This document shows, one piece after another, positions 33,419-43,959 of a stretch of DNA of 64,000 bases (position 1 is its first letter; every line of letters starts with the position of its first letter). This DNA is from Flammulina velutipes. Lineage: Eukaryota; Basidiomycota; Agaricomycetes; Agaricales; Physalacriaceae. Below the pieces are notes generated by a model. It ran no database searches, was not told the DNA's origin, and saw only the letters and a program-made list of their open reading frames with translations. The DNA lies in NCBI GenBank assembly GCA_011800155.1, contig CM022374.1, forward strand, positions 620,001 to 684,000, in the 5' to 3' direction. The position numbers and the translations under genes were made by a program.

Positions 33419-33676
33419 TAGGGTTTCAAGATCTGGTTACAAGACTGGTAAAAGACCGATGACTGAACCATACCGAACTGGTCACGTGACTAGTCACGGT
33501 CACCGGTTCACACCTTAGATGAGATTTTGAAAGACCGGCAAAAGACTGATTAGACTGGTCAGACCTGGGATCAAGCTCAAAGTTCAAAAAAGTTGAAAAG
33601 ACTTGTGCCTTCGCGAGTTTTTTGATTTCAATAAGTCAGCATTATCTTTCTATCCTTATCATCAATAGTAAAAGTT
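33419..33676 (+). mobile_element. Truncated hAT-like element
   Basis: It starts TAGGGTTTCAAGATCTGG and follows the 19672 element, with an approximately 70 bp extra segment, up to CAATAGTAAAAGTTATGG. The other end is missing. Confidence 0.65.
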
Positions 33677-34419
33677 ATGGTCATTTTAGAGTGACTTAAC
33701 CTGACCTGACTGATCACTATGAATGACTGGTTAAGGTTAATGGTTAAAGCATTTGGAGAACTTTAATGTGACTGTCAATTAATGGTCTTAACTAGTTATA
33801 ACCATTACCATTGATACCAATATATGAAGAGAAAAAGAGCTATAACACAAAGGTTTCTTACATATATAGTATATTAGCGCTGACTGCATCCCGTCGCAGC
33901 TTGTACTTGGCCATATAGTGATATTGGCCTGGCCAGGGCTACATCTCAAGTGTCGGTGGAGCCTGAACTGGCTTGTTCTTCATGATTTCCTCTAGAGCTG
34001 TCCAAAGTACACGAAGGTTGTTTCGAGTGCGCGCCACTTGTCCGCAAATCCGGGATCGAGGATCCAGTGCTAGCGACCATCTACCATCTCAGATTTTAGC
34101 AAGAAGCACATGTTGTGAAAGTGCAGTGCGCGAAACACGTCTTAGCAATAATCAACGTGTCATGGGATAAGAAGGAGATAAAAATTCTTGGAGACTAAAC
34201 TTGTGCACGGTGTCGACAGATTCCGACTGGTTCAGGTGATCAGCTGCTAACACACAAAAACGGTTGTAGTTGATGTTTTAGACTCCATTCACACAGTTGA
34301 TACTCTCCGTAAAACAGTGAGTAGCCTCTGGTAAAGGATGGTGGTGGTAAGAGGCAGAGAATGAAAAAGCCACGCGACGGATACGGTCCGCACTTGCGGA
34401 TGAGTCAGACCGGCAATTG
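33677..34419. other. Unassigned stretch with a possible decayed ORF
   Basis: A minus-strand frame at about 34080-33900 (QVARTRNNLRVLWTALEEIM) is broken by a TAG. No family is recognised. Confidence 0.3.
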
Positions 34420-34893
34420 TTGAAGTAAAGGTGGGTTCCAAGGGTAAGGAGGCTTTTCAGAGGCCTCTGCCTCGACTCACGGTTCCGTAACCGCACTTCT
34501 ACCTCCTTCACTATGCCTCCTATCTTATGCCACTTGCTCCGCAGCCATAGCTTCACTCGCTATCTTGGAAACAGGCAAAGTCTGCTCTCAAAAAGTTGGG
34601 CATTTTGGTTGTTTTCGCTATTTTCACTACTTTGCTTGCTGGCGACCCTATCGTGCTATATACCATTCAAACGGTCATTCAACACACTACTTGACACCAC
34701 TTTTCCCTAGTCGCTGCGATCACTCCTCTCGCAAACTGATGCTTATTACTGTGTCCACACAGTCCGCTTCTCTTGCCTTTGAAAAGCTTCGCTTTTCTTG
34801 TGTATTGGGTGCTATAGGTATGCAACAGAGCTTCGCTCTTGAGCATCATTTACTTACCTGTATTGGGTGCTATAGCCACTCTGTTTTTCGCTC
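34420..34893 (+). repeat. A1 repeat of a DIRS-like copy, internally deleted
   Basis: This is the A unit with a deletion of about 500 bp (the join is at ATCACTCCTCTCGCAAACTG). It runs through CTCTGTTTTTCGCTCT directly into an ORF1 leader. It shows where A sits at the 5' end of a full element. Confidence 0.75.
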
Positions 34894-34936
34894 TATCTGC
34901 CTGCTCCTTTGTCGCACATCACTCTCAAATCTCTCT

Positions 34937-35200
34937 ATGTCTCATGTCTCTGATTCAGAGTCTGAGATTGAGCTTCCACCACCTCATCCAGCCAAGACTT
35001 CAGCCCATCGTCAACCTGTCCTCTCCTCTGAGCCTGACGAGACCGCTGAGGAGGTTCAGCAGCGTGCACTGTGCTTGCAGGACCTTGTTAGCCGCTTCGA
35101 AGATGGTGAATTCCCCTTGTTGCGCGATTTCTACACCGCTTGTCGCACTACAGGAGCTAGCAATGCAGAAATCCTCGACTACCAGGACCAAATCCGGTGA
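34937..35200 (+). pseudogene. ORF1 (gag-like) start of the DIRS-like element, truncated
   Basis: The ATG is 43 bp after the A1 repeat. The ORF begins MSHVSDSESEIELPPPH, is acidic, then has a helical stretch (EEVQQRALCLQDLVSRFEDG) and RDFYTACRTTGASNAEILDY. Similarity stops at about 35200, where unrelated sequence begins. It is called ORF1 because of its position, and because a related frame is found at 36840-37112. Confidence 0.6.
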
Positions 35201-36783
35201 TACGCCTTGTAATATTTGGATGGGCAAAGACCCCATATTTTGTGATTTGGTACAAGGCAAACAAGGCAGAATGGACATAGGAAGAAGGCATTATGGACGG
35301 AATATACCACTCCACACCAGGCTAGCAGTACAGAGAAGGTCCTTGTTACTGGGACTCATCCTTGGAACCTTGAAGTCATGCACTGGTTCAGCCAGGCAAT
35401 CGACCCCGCTCTCGAAGCGGGAGGAACCTAAAACTACAATACAAGTAACTCGACTTAGGTCGATCAATAAAACCAGTACTCAGTCTTGCACCCGCTATTG
35501 TGTCGGGTACTTAGAAATAAGGATCCCGCTCTTCCCAGAACAGTTCACGAACCACCCGCCACACTTGGACGGACTTAGTTACCAAAACGCAGAGGACGGA
35601 GATCGACCATCAAATCCATCAAAGGCATGTCGTGTCATGAGTCATGATCTCAGGGGAAGTAAACCTTACTCCTGAACCACACTCTGACTCCCTGGATCTC
35701 ATCAATATAATCCAGATCGGGCAGATCTCCCAGATCTAGCACAGAAACCCAAGTCCCTCTGTTGGATAGCATTCGGGCTCTGCATAGGAAGTGCCAGAGG
35801 CACTGTAGGACCCACCTAGGAGTTGAGCCGCCAACACGACGGGCCCGATTCCTGGGCGGGGCATTATTGGAAATAAGGCCTCTCTATCGAGAGAGGAAAA
35901 ACACAAGGCAACAGGGGCTATGCGGGTGCTAATTGAAGGCCCGTGCGGATCGCCTAAGAATGGAGAGATACACATGGAAAAAGTATGCCAGCTGACCTTG
36001 GATCACTCAGGAGCTGTGTGCCCGCGCGGTACGCCACTCCTCATTGGGTGCATCCAGGACAAATACCTGGCTAAGAATGATGAAGGCCATATGGCCCAGG
36101 GCATAACAAGGTTCACGGGGCCCGCCAACGTGGCAGTCGCTCCTGTGGCGGGTAAAATACAGTAAACCAGCTTTAGTCACGCTCTTTAGAAATACCTATA
36201 TAATACGCTCGTTAGCATACTGTAAACTAGCTTAGACCCCCAGTAGACGCAGCCCACAAAGCAGTATTTACAGTCGGTTAGCTCGATAGGATTGAATAGA
36301 AGTTCTGTCACATAGGTGACTTTGAATCTGAAAGCAAAAGGAACTTAGAGCCATTGGAGCTACTTTGAGTAATTAAAGTTTAGTCATTGCGTGTGCCATC
36401 AATGTTCCCGGCACTGTCTCAGAACAGTCATCTAACTACTTGAAAGAATCTGATTGGAAGACCCAGTCCCCATTGAGTGTGGTTTAGACTGCAGCTGAGC
36501 TATCCCTAAAAAGGATAGACGTCAAGGTATCTGGAGACAGACCTCTCGGCGTGGTTGAAGATTGTCGGACCAGTTAGAGCTTCATTAAGTCTGCCTCACG
36601 CATCCCAATCGGCCTGTGACTCTTGTTGGCCTCTAGTTTTCAACTAAAGATCAGATCCCTGTTACCCCTCGAACTTGTTATACATTTTGAACCGTTGCAA
36701 TCGAACCCCCATACCTTCCCGAAACCCCAAAGACCAGTTCATCGAACTCTAAACAATTAAAAGCAGACCCGCTATCGAAGCGG
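35201..36783. other. Unidentified 1.6 kb segment between two ORF1-like pieces
   Basis: No recognised protein. Frames at 35211-35675 and 35920-36165 are open but unassigned. Three short hairpins with related loops are present: CCCGCTCTCGAAGCGGG (35405-35421), CCTCTCTATCGAGAGAGG (near 35879-35896) and CCGCTATCGAAGCGG (36769-36783). The last sits at the right border of the segment. It could be a further insertion. Confidence 0.35.
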
Positions 36784-36839
36784 ACTTGCATTTTCACGCC
36801 TACTTGTTAGTATGTGTGTATGTGTGTGATTTGGTGGTG

Positions 36840-37112
36840 TTCTTTTGCACTGCTCATCACCGGCCTATCTACCAGCAGCGTCATGCTCCCATCGCTCCTG
36901 AGCCTGTTGCAGACGACGCAGAGCCCATTCAAACTGAGGAGGTGCGACGAGCCCTTCGTGAAACTCAGTGGGCTGCGTTTGAAGCCAAGGTCAACGCTTT
37001 GCAGGACACTGAACCGGTCTCTACTGCCTTCCTGGACTGTCTCCTTGCATCCGCTTCTACCTCCACTTCTGGAATCTCGAGTTCCGTAATCAACTTTCAT
37101 GATATTGAATGA
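36840..37112 (+). pseudogene. ORF1-like (gag-like) fragment
   Basis: This frame (PEPVADDAEPIQTEEVRRAL, then AFLDCLLASASTSTSGISSS) aligns by eye with the ORF1 at 34937-35200 in spacing and in the EEV-RAL and F-AC/DCL-S-AS blocks. It is a second, diverged copy. The start is missing and it ends at a stop at 37112. Confidence 0.45.
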
Positions 37113-37179
37113 CTGGGTAAGGTCAGGTTAATCCAAAAAGTGGGTCATTAACCTGACTTAACCTGACCTTTAAACCCTA

Positions 37180-37345
37180 GTCCAGTATGTATTTTGGTGC
37201 CACAATTTCCTCCTGCCCCCAATCCCCCAGCCCTCATCCTCTCACCCATCAATGACATCAATTCCTCCTGATCTGCATCTCCTGTGTGGCCACATTTCCC
37301 TATTCTCTCCTCCTCCTCCTCTCCCATCAATTCTGTTCCATTGTT
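37180..37345. repeat. Fragment of the fold-back element pyrimidine tract
   Basis: CCAGTATGTATTTTGGTGCCACAA and following CCTGCCCCCAATCCCC / GTGTGGCCACATTTCCC words match the arms of the fold-back copies. No terminus is present. Confidence 0.6.
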
Positions 37346-37843
37346 CTAGGTGTGGCAATTCTCCATATCCTAATTTAGACAAGGTGTACCTGGCCTCTCT
37401 GGTTATCTGAACTTATCTCGATTTGGAAGTGGCTGTGCTTGACCTCTTGAGATATATCTCTGCCTTTATATAAAAATTTTTAGGATATAACCCAGGACTT
37501 TTGTAGAAATTCTACTACTACATAGGGCTCGCACCATTGCAACTTCCTAAATTATGAATCTAGATACATAATATCATTCTCGAGTATGCATGAGGAGGTC
37601 AACAACATCTGGAAAGGTCTTATAACATTTGGTTAACTCAAGTTAAATATTTTCAAACTATGTAACTTGAATCTGTAGAGTTATCTTTAAGCAAAAAAGT
37701 TATCTATGAATATTCGTATTCTAACAACTGTCTCAATATAACTGTAAGTTGTATAGAGATAACTTCAGGCAGGCCAAGATATAATATATATATATCTTGT
37801 CTAAAGTTGTATCAAGTTATCCCAAGACAATTATGTTATCAGG
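37346..37843. other. AT-rich spacer, nothing recognised
   Basis: No ORF, RNA or repeat could be supported. Confidence 0.5.
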
Positions 37844-38763
37844 GATTCACTCACTTGAAATGCGAATGATGCATTTACTACTGGCGCAATGAATCTGGGA
37901 CCGTACTAGCTGCCATCCACGTCGACGATTTCTTATCTCTTGGTTCGACGGATGCTGCCAACGACATCTTCATTACGGAGCTCAAGTCAAAATGGGAGAT
38001 ATCTGTTGACGCGGCAAAGCATATCATTGGATTGGGGATTGAACGTAATCGCAAGACGAGGACTGTGGACATTCACCAGGACGCTCTCATCAATCGAGTC
38101 ATCAACTAGTTTCTCCCAATCAACTGCAGGTTCCCTAGATCGACACCCATGGATCACACACTCAAGTTGAGGTGACCGAGACCAGACGAAAAACTATTCC
38201 CTGACATCATCTCCTTACTTAATGGCATCCCTTATCGCTCCCTTGTCTGCACTCTCGGCTATGTCTCAATCAGCAGTCGTCCTGACATATCATATGCTGT
38301 TGCTCTACTTATGAAATTTCTCGACTGCTACCGACATGTACACTGGGACGCTACCTTGAATGTCGTCAAATATCTATTTGGAACAAAATCTTACTGCTTC
38401 CATCTCGGAGGAGTCACCCCAGTCAATCTAGTTGGCTACTCTGATTCATCATTTGCGGACTGCCCAGATACACTACAGTTAACTCAAGGATATACCTTTT
38501 CACTGGGAGGAGGAACTGTCACTTGGTCTTCGAAACACTAGAAGGTGGTTGTGACATCGACAACGGAGTCAGAGTACATTGCATGCAGTGAAGGCTCGAA
38601 GGAGGCAGTATGGATTCGCCAGTTCTTGCGGGAAATCGAGATGACAGACAAGGATCCTATGTTGCTGTTCTGTGACAACGACGGAGCTACGAGCCTCACC
38701 TTTGATCCAGCTTTCCATGCCCGCGTCAAACATCTGGATGTTCGTTATCATTATATCCGGAAG

Positions 38764-39129
38764 TAAAGACCTCAACAAGTTACCCGCAGGTGCACCCCTG
38801 GATCCCTGCATGGGTACCCATGGTCTCTGGCCACTGTCCCTGCACCCTTGGCCGGACCCTCCACTTTTGACCCACGGATCTGGAGGATCCGGGTTTTTTG
38901 AGACTCGACCTACGGGTACCTATGAAAATACGCTTATATAGGCTTAATTAGGCAAGGATCCATGAGTACCTGTGGTGGGTACCCATGCATTTTCTATAAA
39001 TTCTGTCCCCGCACCCTTGCCGGACCTGGACCCTTTGACCCGCAGATCCAATGGGTCCGAGTCCGGGGATCCCAGGCTGACGGATCTACCCATGGGTACC
39101 CATCTGGACTCAGACCTTCATGAGGTCTC
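38764..39129. mobile_element. 366 bp MITE-like insertion in copia RNase H
   Basis: It is bounded by TATCCGGAAG (38754-38763) and TATCCGGGAG (39130-39139), a 10 bp target duplication with one mismatch. Removing it restores HYIRERVVMGDV. Subterminal inverted repeats are AGACCTCA and TGAGGTCT. The interior has several GGGTACCC-type words (TACGGGTACCT, GTGGGTACCCATG, CATGGGTACCCAT) and no gene. Superfamily is open; 9-10 bp duplications are typical of Mutator-like elements. Confidence 0.75.
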
Positions 39130-39224
39130 TATCCGGGAGCGAGTTGTGATGGGAGATGTCTTTGTGGTGCGGGTAGCAACAGCGAATAATGTCGCGGACA
39201 TATTCACCAAGCTGTTGTCTAGGG

Positions 39225-39940
39225 TAGGGCTTCAAAGTCAGGTTGCAGTCGGGTTCTGCACCTTAAAATCTGAGAACTGCAACCCGACTGGTTCGAAAAT
39301 TTCTGGATTTTGACAAAACTGCAACTGCAACCAGTCCAACGAAGCAACTGCATCAAACTGCAGTTCAGTTCTTGCAGTTTAACCAGTTGGACTGCTTACC
39401 AGTTCAGAACCAGTTCAAACTAGTTCAAACTGGTCATACTCTGTCTTTTTGTAATAATTTATATCAATACATCTCTTGAAAGCTATTATTATGTTATACA
39501 CATGAGTGATAACATACATAAACTGGATTAAAGATGTTCAAACAGTATATCTAAGCTAGAAAATATTGATTGATACTAATGTGTTAGCCTAAACTTCTAT
39601 TTCAGAGTGTTCAAACTGTTCTTATTATAAGTATTATTAGTAGTTAGGCTTTGTTAATGTATATATGCTAGATATATGAAGTGACTTTCATATAAGAAAC
39701 TCAATTTAGTATATTATTTGACTATTTAGCCTACTTTAAGAGAAATTACCCTTACAAAGTAGTCCAACCAGTTCAACCAGTCTTGGAGCAGTTCGTCATT
39801 TTTTACAAAGATGGAAGAACCTCAGACTGCAACTGGTTGAGAACCCTGACTGCTACGCTAGCAGTCCAGTCCTTTGCAGTTGAGGTTCAGTCTGGTTGAG
39901 CAGTTGGAAGCAGTTTGACCAACCCGACTTTAAACCTCTA
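39225..39940. mobile_element. hAT-like non-autonomous element, 716 bp (TSD GTCTAGGG)
   Basis: Inverted ends TAGGGCTTCAAAGTC and GACTTTAAACCTCTA; GTCTAGGG is exact on both sides (39217-39224, 39941-39948). It splits the copia pol between KLLSR and GPFAKL. Its interior is non-coding with CAGTTCAAAC/CCAGTTCAACC repeats. A fragment of its interior occurs at about 8448-8545. Confidence 0.87.
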
Positions 39941-40041
39941 GTCTAGGGGGCCGTTTGCGAAGTTGAGGAGCCAGCTAGGGCTAGTCTTGCTCGAGGAGGA
40001 GTGGTCTTGAGTGTGACATTCGATTGAGAATTGAGGAGGAG

Positions 40042-40290
40042 TGTTGAGCTGAAGCCGGCAATCAAACACCACGCGCGCCAGGTTATAGTGATCATCCTCT
40101 GCAGATGCATTCCTCACTCTTTCCATCATCCATGAGTGAGGGTACGCCGTTTTGGAACTTGTATTCACCCTCTGGCTAACATGTATATAGTTCTTATGTA
40201 CCAACATAATGTCTAGGTGAATATGACTCTTTCCATCATCCATGAGTGAGGTTCTTATGTACCAACGTAACATCTAGGATTCAACACATA
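40042..40290 (+). repeat. Putative start of the copia 3' LTR with internal direct repeats
   Basis: TGTTGAGC follows a purine tract at the expected place after the pol end. Inside, ACTCTTTCCATCATCCATGA and GTTCTTATGTACCAAC each occur twice. The LTR end was not located. Confidence 0.45.
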
Positions 40291-40976
40291 CAACTTATTG
40301 GATAGGGAATATGACTTTATATGCCACTAAAATGGATAGAATCTATGTTTCCTGTATTTTTTGAATTCTTTGGATTTTCTTGATTTATTTGTTTTTGATT
40401 TGATCACTTTTGCGCATGGGCAAGAATTTTGGAAACCACTGTATTGTTGGTCTGTCAGGGCATGTTAGAGGAAACACACAAAATCTATCCAATGTATTGG
40501 TTAAATAGTGGTAGTATGTATTAGATAGTATCAACAGCAGTCAAAAGGTACACTACAGTCATATGAAAATGAATATAACCCAGAGTATACCGAGCGCACG
40601 TTGTCCAGCTGCCGCAGTCCCGCTGCCTGCAGGCAGCAGAACACGTTCCCGGAGCCTTGGGCCGGAAGCCATGAGCGTGGGAAGGGTCATGGTCATTTTT
40701 CAGTGACTTTGACTTTGTATGACTGGTCACTAAAGTTGACTGCGACTATTGACTATTGACCGTGACCCGCACAACACTGGTTGGGACACCTTGGTGTATT
40801 CCGAATACAGTATAACGCGGTCTACGCTACAGATGACAGACCATTAAACAAACAAACATGTAAGCTACTCGAGAAACTGAAAATCGTGAAACAACTATGG
40901 ATACATTACGAATAAATAAAGCAATATCGAAAGCAAGATCATATACAAGTCATCAATGTGTCGGGGGAAGGCCCGC
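40291..40976. other. Spacer between transposon block and host genes
   Basis: Holds TGACT/AGTCA-rich words (40690-40760) like those elsewhere in the transposon block, then sequence likely to be the 3' region of the HMG-box gene. No gene is seen. Confidence 0.5.
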
Positions 40977-42493
40977 TCAATAATCCCCAGCCATGTCGTT
41001 ACCCATAACAGTGTCGTGTGGAGCGATACACAGATCGCGATTGTGGTTCCCGCCAAGGGTATCGCCAGAATCGCTTGATCCATCGCCTTGAACGAGGTGA
41101 GCATGAAGAGGATTCCCAGCATGCTCCATGAGAGCCGCGAAATCCATCTCCGAAATAGAAAACCGCCTCCCCTCATACGAAAACTCAGTATATCCATTCT
41201 CAGCACGTGTATACTGCTCCTGGTGCGGCTGGGCGTAGAGCTGTGTCATGTCGATGTTCTCGGACCAGCCGAATGACTGTCGGAGGCCTGATCTCTGCTC
41301 GGCAGTAAGATCAGAGAAGGAGAAGCGACCTTCCGAGATGGACATGCGCTGGGAGGCGGATAAGAAGGGTAGGACGGCGTCCATGGAGCGCTGAGGCTGA
41401 GGCGCGTAAAGCGGCGGGAGGCTCCCTTCGCTCGAAGGCGCCGGGCTCGGTGCAGCGCTCACATCGTTACTCGAGAACGAAGGCGGCATGTCGTAAGGAC
41501 TCGTCGATTCGTACGAAAAGGGGTTCGAGAAGCTGGGTGGTGGAGCAGAATGTGAGAAAGGGTTCGAGTCTTGTAGATACTCGGGATTGAAGAGAGCCGT
41601 GTTGACGGAAGGAAGATGATGATGCTGCGAAGGGTATGGTGGTGGGTATTCGGGGGGATAGTACGAGTGGGGCAGAGAGGATGAAGGGGGGAAGGCGCCA
41701 GAAGAGGAGGATGGACGGCGAGGAAGATACAGTGAAGCCTGGTTGAGCTCCGGTGGGACAGACGAACTGCGACGACGCATCCAAGTATCACCGCCGGCGC
41801 TGGAGTTGGATGCCACGACACCGCTGTCGCTTCCACGACGTTTCCTGTCGAGTCGACGTACGGCCTCAGCAAGCCCCGCTCCTTTGTTCCCATCCAGTAA
41901 TAACTGAGCTATCTCTTCGCAGCGCTCCTCGTCATTCTCGATACGTTCCTCCTTCTTGACAGACTTTGCCTTGGCTCTGTTGTGTACAGGCTTGTACTTG
42001 TAGTCCGGGTATTTCCTCTGATGCTGGACCTTTTCTTGCTTGGCACGGTGTTCCCACACGCGCTTCTCGCTGGGAGGGAGACTGCGCCACAGCGAACCTA
42101 AGGCCACATCAGTAAAATGGAGTAGTAGAAGTAGTTGAACGCACCAATAATCTTACTGAGACTGGTGTGGTTGGTCTCGATGCTTCCTGGGACGTGTTTC
42201 TGCCTGACAAAGTCCGCACGGAAGAGCATGAACGCGTTTGGAGGCCGTGGAACGTGGTCGGCTGGCCGTTTCTTGTGCCGGCGCTTGGCTGGGACTGCGG
42301 GCTCCTGGGAGGGTGGGAAGAGCGAGAACTCGTTGTCGCCGTCTTCGATATCGTCGACATCGCTAGGTGGCTGGTCGAAAGAGTCTGGGGTGATATTGGG
42401 CGCGAATGCGATGGTGCGAGCACGGTAAGTGCCCGGTTTCGCTGTTGGTGGCGGCACGAGCGAAGAACGACGACGAGCAGGTGGTGAGCGCAT
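40977..42493 (-). CDS. HMG-box (MATA_HMG type) transcription factor
   Basis: Two exons, 42493-42145 and 42097-40977, with a 47 nt GT-AG intron inside the box, give 489 residues. The HMG box lies at about residues 80-150 (HVPRPPNAFMLFRADFV, NHTSLSKIIG then SLWRSLPPSEKRVWEH, KYPDYKYKP). It has the Pro-N-A-F start and Y-K-Y-P end typical of the fungal MATA-type class that includes mating-type and PCC1/Prf1-like regulators. The long Ser/Pro-rich C-terminus contains FSYEGRRFSISEMDF. It should bind DNA in the nucleus; targets cannot be inferred. A further GTGAGT...CTAG intron at 42551-42495 probably lies in the 5' UTR. It is the first host gene beside the transposon block. Confidence 0.88.
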
Positions 42494-42823
42494 GCTAGGT
42501 CACCGTTGAGCACGACGAACTACTCGATCATGATAAGGATAGAATACTCACGCTTTTTGGTTCCGTGATTCCGAATTGTTTCCCGGGGGATGTCGTCGAG
42601 TAATTGAGAACGGACGCTGATGAGAACGTCGCCAATAACGTCGAACAATGAAAAAGGGAGAAGAACAACACGAACAACTAGCGCAAGGTCGTCTCTTAAG
42701 AGGGTCCCCCAAACTTGATGCATGATCAGACCCCGATCACCCCTGCCTGCCCTTCATTTTGATAAGTCCGTTCGTTTCCACTTCACCGCCGTTTCTCATC
42801 CTCGTTCGTACTCTCAATCTTCC

Positions 42824-43257
42824 ATGGTCAACTCGCATTCTCATTCCGACGCTTTTCAAGTCCGTTATTTCCTCAGGACAATCGATAACCACAAAAAGGA
42901 CAACGTCGAAGCCCTGCACCTCCTTCCTAATTCGACCACTACCTTCAGCGTCCCAATATGGACATTCCCTTCTGCCTTCACTCGTCTTCTGATCGACATG
43001 GCTTCTATTCCCGCTTGGGACAAGGTGCGCGCACAATGTACAAGCTCGTACTCGCTTCCTTGTATTCCTTGTTATCGTTTTCTTGTCCTGCGATGTTGAA
43101 TTCATTCTTGTTTTCCTGCAATATAAAGCCTTGGGTCGACGATCTCTTCTCTCCCTTTTTCCCTGCCCCGGGCCATACCCCTCTACGTCAAACCAGGCCG
43201 CCTCAAGGCTCTTGTTATCCTTTATGGACGTCTCTTTATGGCGCCTTCCTATTCTGA
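42824..43257 (+). CDS. Hypothetical small protein (doubtful)
   Basis: An ATG at 42824 (MVNSHSHSDAFQVRYFL...) gives a 67-codon exon. Splicing GTGCGC (43025) to an AAAG (43128) would join AWDK to PWVDDLFSPFF and end at 43257, for 109 residues. It is divergent from the HMG-box gene. No domain is recognised and the 104 nt intron is longer than its neighbours, so this could equally be untranslated RNA. Confidence 0.3.
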
Positions 43258-43959
43258 GCCTCCAAACAAACCCTGCCTTCCTTTACCTACAACGTACGAT
43301 AGTAGTCTACAGTGGCCCACATCTGAGCTGTCAGCCGGACGATCCTCAGGCTATTTCGCTACCTCTCGACACCGCTTCTTGTTTGTAGCCCCACCGACCT
43401 GCATATTTCTCTTCGTGGCGCACTCACAAAGTCCTGCCCGAAGACCGCTACAATGATTGAGCTTAATCTTACCAGTGGCGCAGGAAACTTCTGAGAATTA
43501 CAGTGTTTTATGGCCAGGTATAACCTAGCAAGAATGAGATCTCAAACGGCAGCGATCTTGATTTCGAGGATAGTTATTATCATATTGGTGGAAGACTACT
43601 CAATTTGAAGACAAGGAGGGAGTTTATTACAGTAGAGAAAAAAGGCTTACGCCTTTGATAATATCTCAAGACGTTGGAAAAGTGCCATACCGCCAAACAT
43701 ATACGTCGCGCAAATGATACACCCCTCCGAAAACCGACACCATGCCCGGATAGCATCGCCTCTGAGTTACACAGCTCCGCATCCGAAGTCCTCAAATCCC
43801 ATGGACCCGTTCAGCGCGCCCACGCCCTGCAAGGTGCGTCGATGCATTCCGTCGTTCCCGAACCAAGCGATACACGCTCCGGAATATAATAACAAATCAA
43901 TCCTACCAGCCCCAATAGCGCGCGACTGAGCATATCCTGCCAAACTCAACTCCAACGCA
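43258..43959. other. No gene recognised
   Basis: Overlapping short frames without family features. From about 43690 the sequence may be a degenerate continuation of the repeat array that follows. Confidence 0.4.

Larger units (their letters stand above)
37844..40041 (+). pseudogene. Copia-type pol relic (RT end and RNase H), with two insertions
   Basis: RT: VLAAIHVDDFLSLGS, with the catalytic VDD present, then ISVDAAKHIIGLGIERN. RNase H: GIPYRSLVCTLGYVSISSRP, LVGYSDSSFADCPDT, TESEYIACSEGSKEAVWI, LLFCDNDGATSL and VKHLDVRYHYIR. The ending RERVVMGDVFVVRVATANNV and ADIFTKLLSR follows a 366 bp insertion, and GPFAKLRSQLGLV follows a 716 bp insertion. Internal stops (after RVIN, KLR and SSKH) and loss of the 5' half make it a relic. 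A purine-rich tract ends at 40041. Confidence 0.88.

Noticed and set aside
40117..40275. Short direct repeats considered as a CRISPR-like array
   Set aside because: Only two copies of each, no regular spacers, in a eukaryotic copia LTR context.
42520..42723. 67-codon ORF upstream of the HMG-box gene as an extra coding exon
   Set aside because: Splicing GTGAGT (42551) to CTAG (42495) would enter the HMG gene in the wrong frame; it is better read as 5' UTR with an intron.
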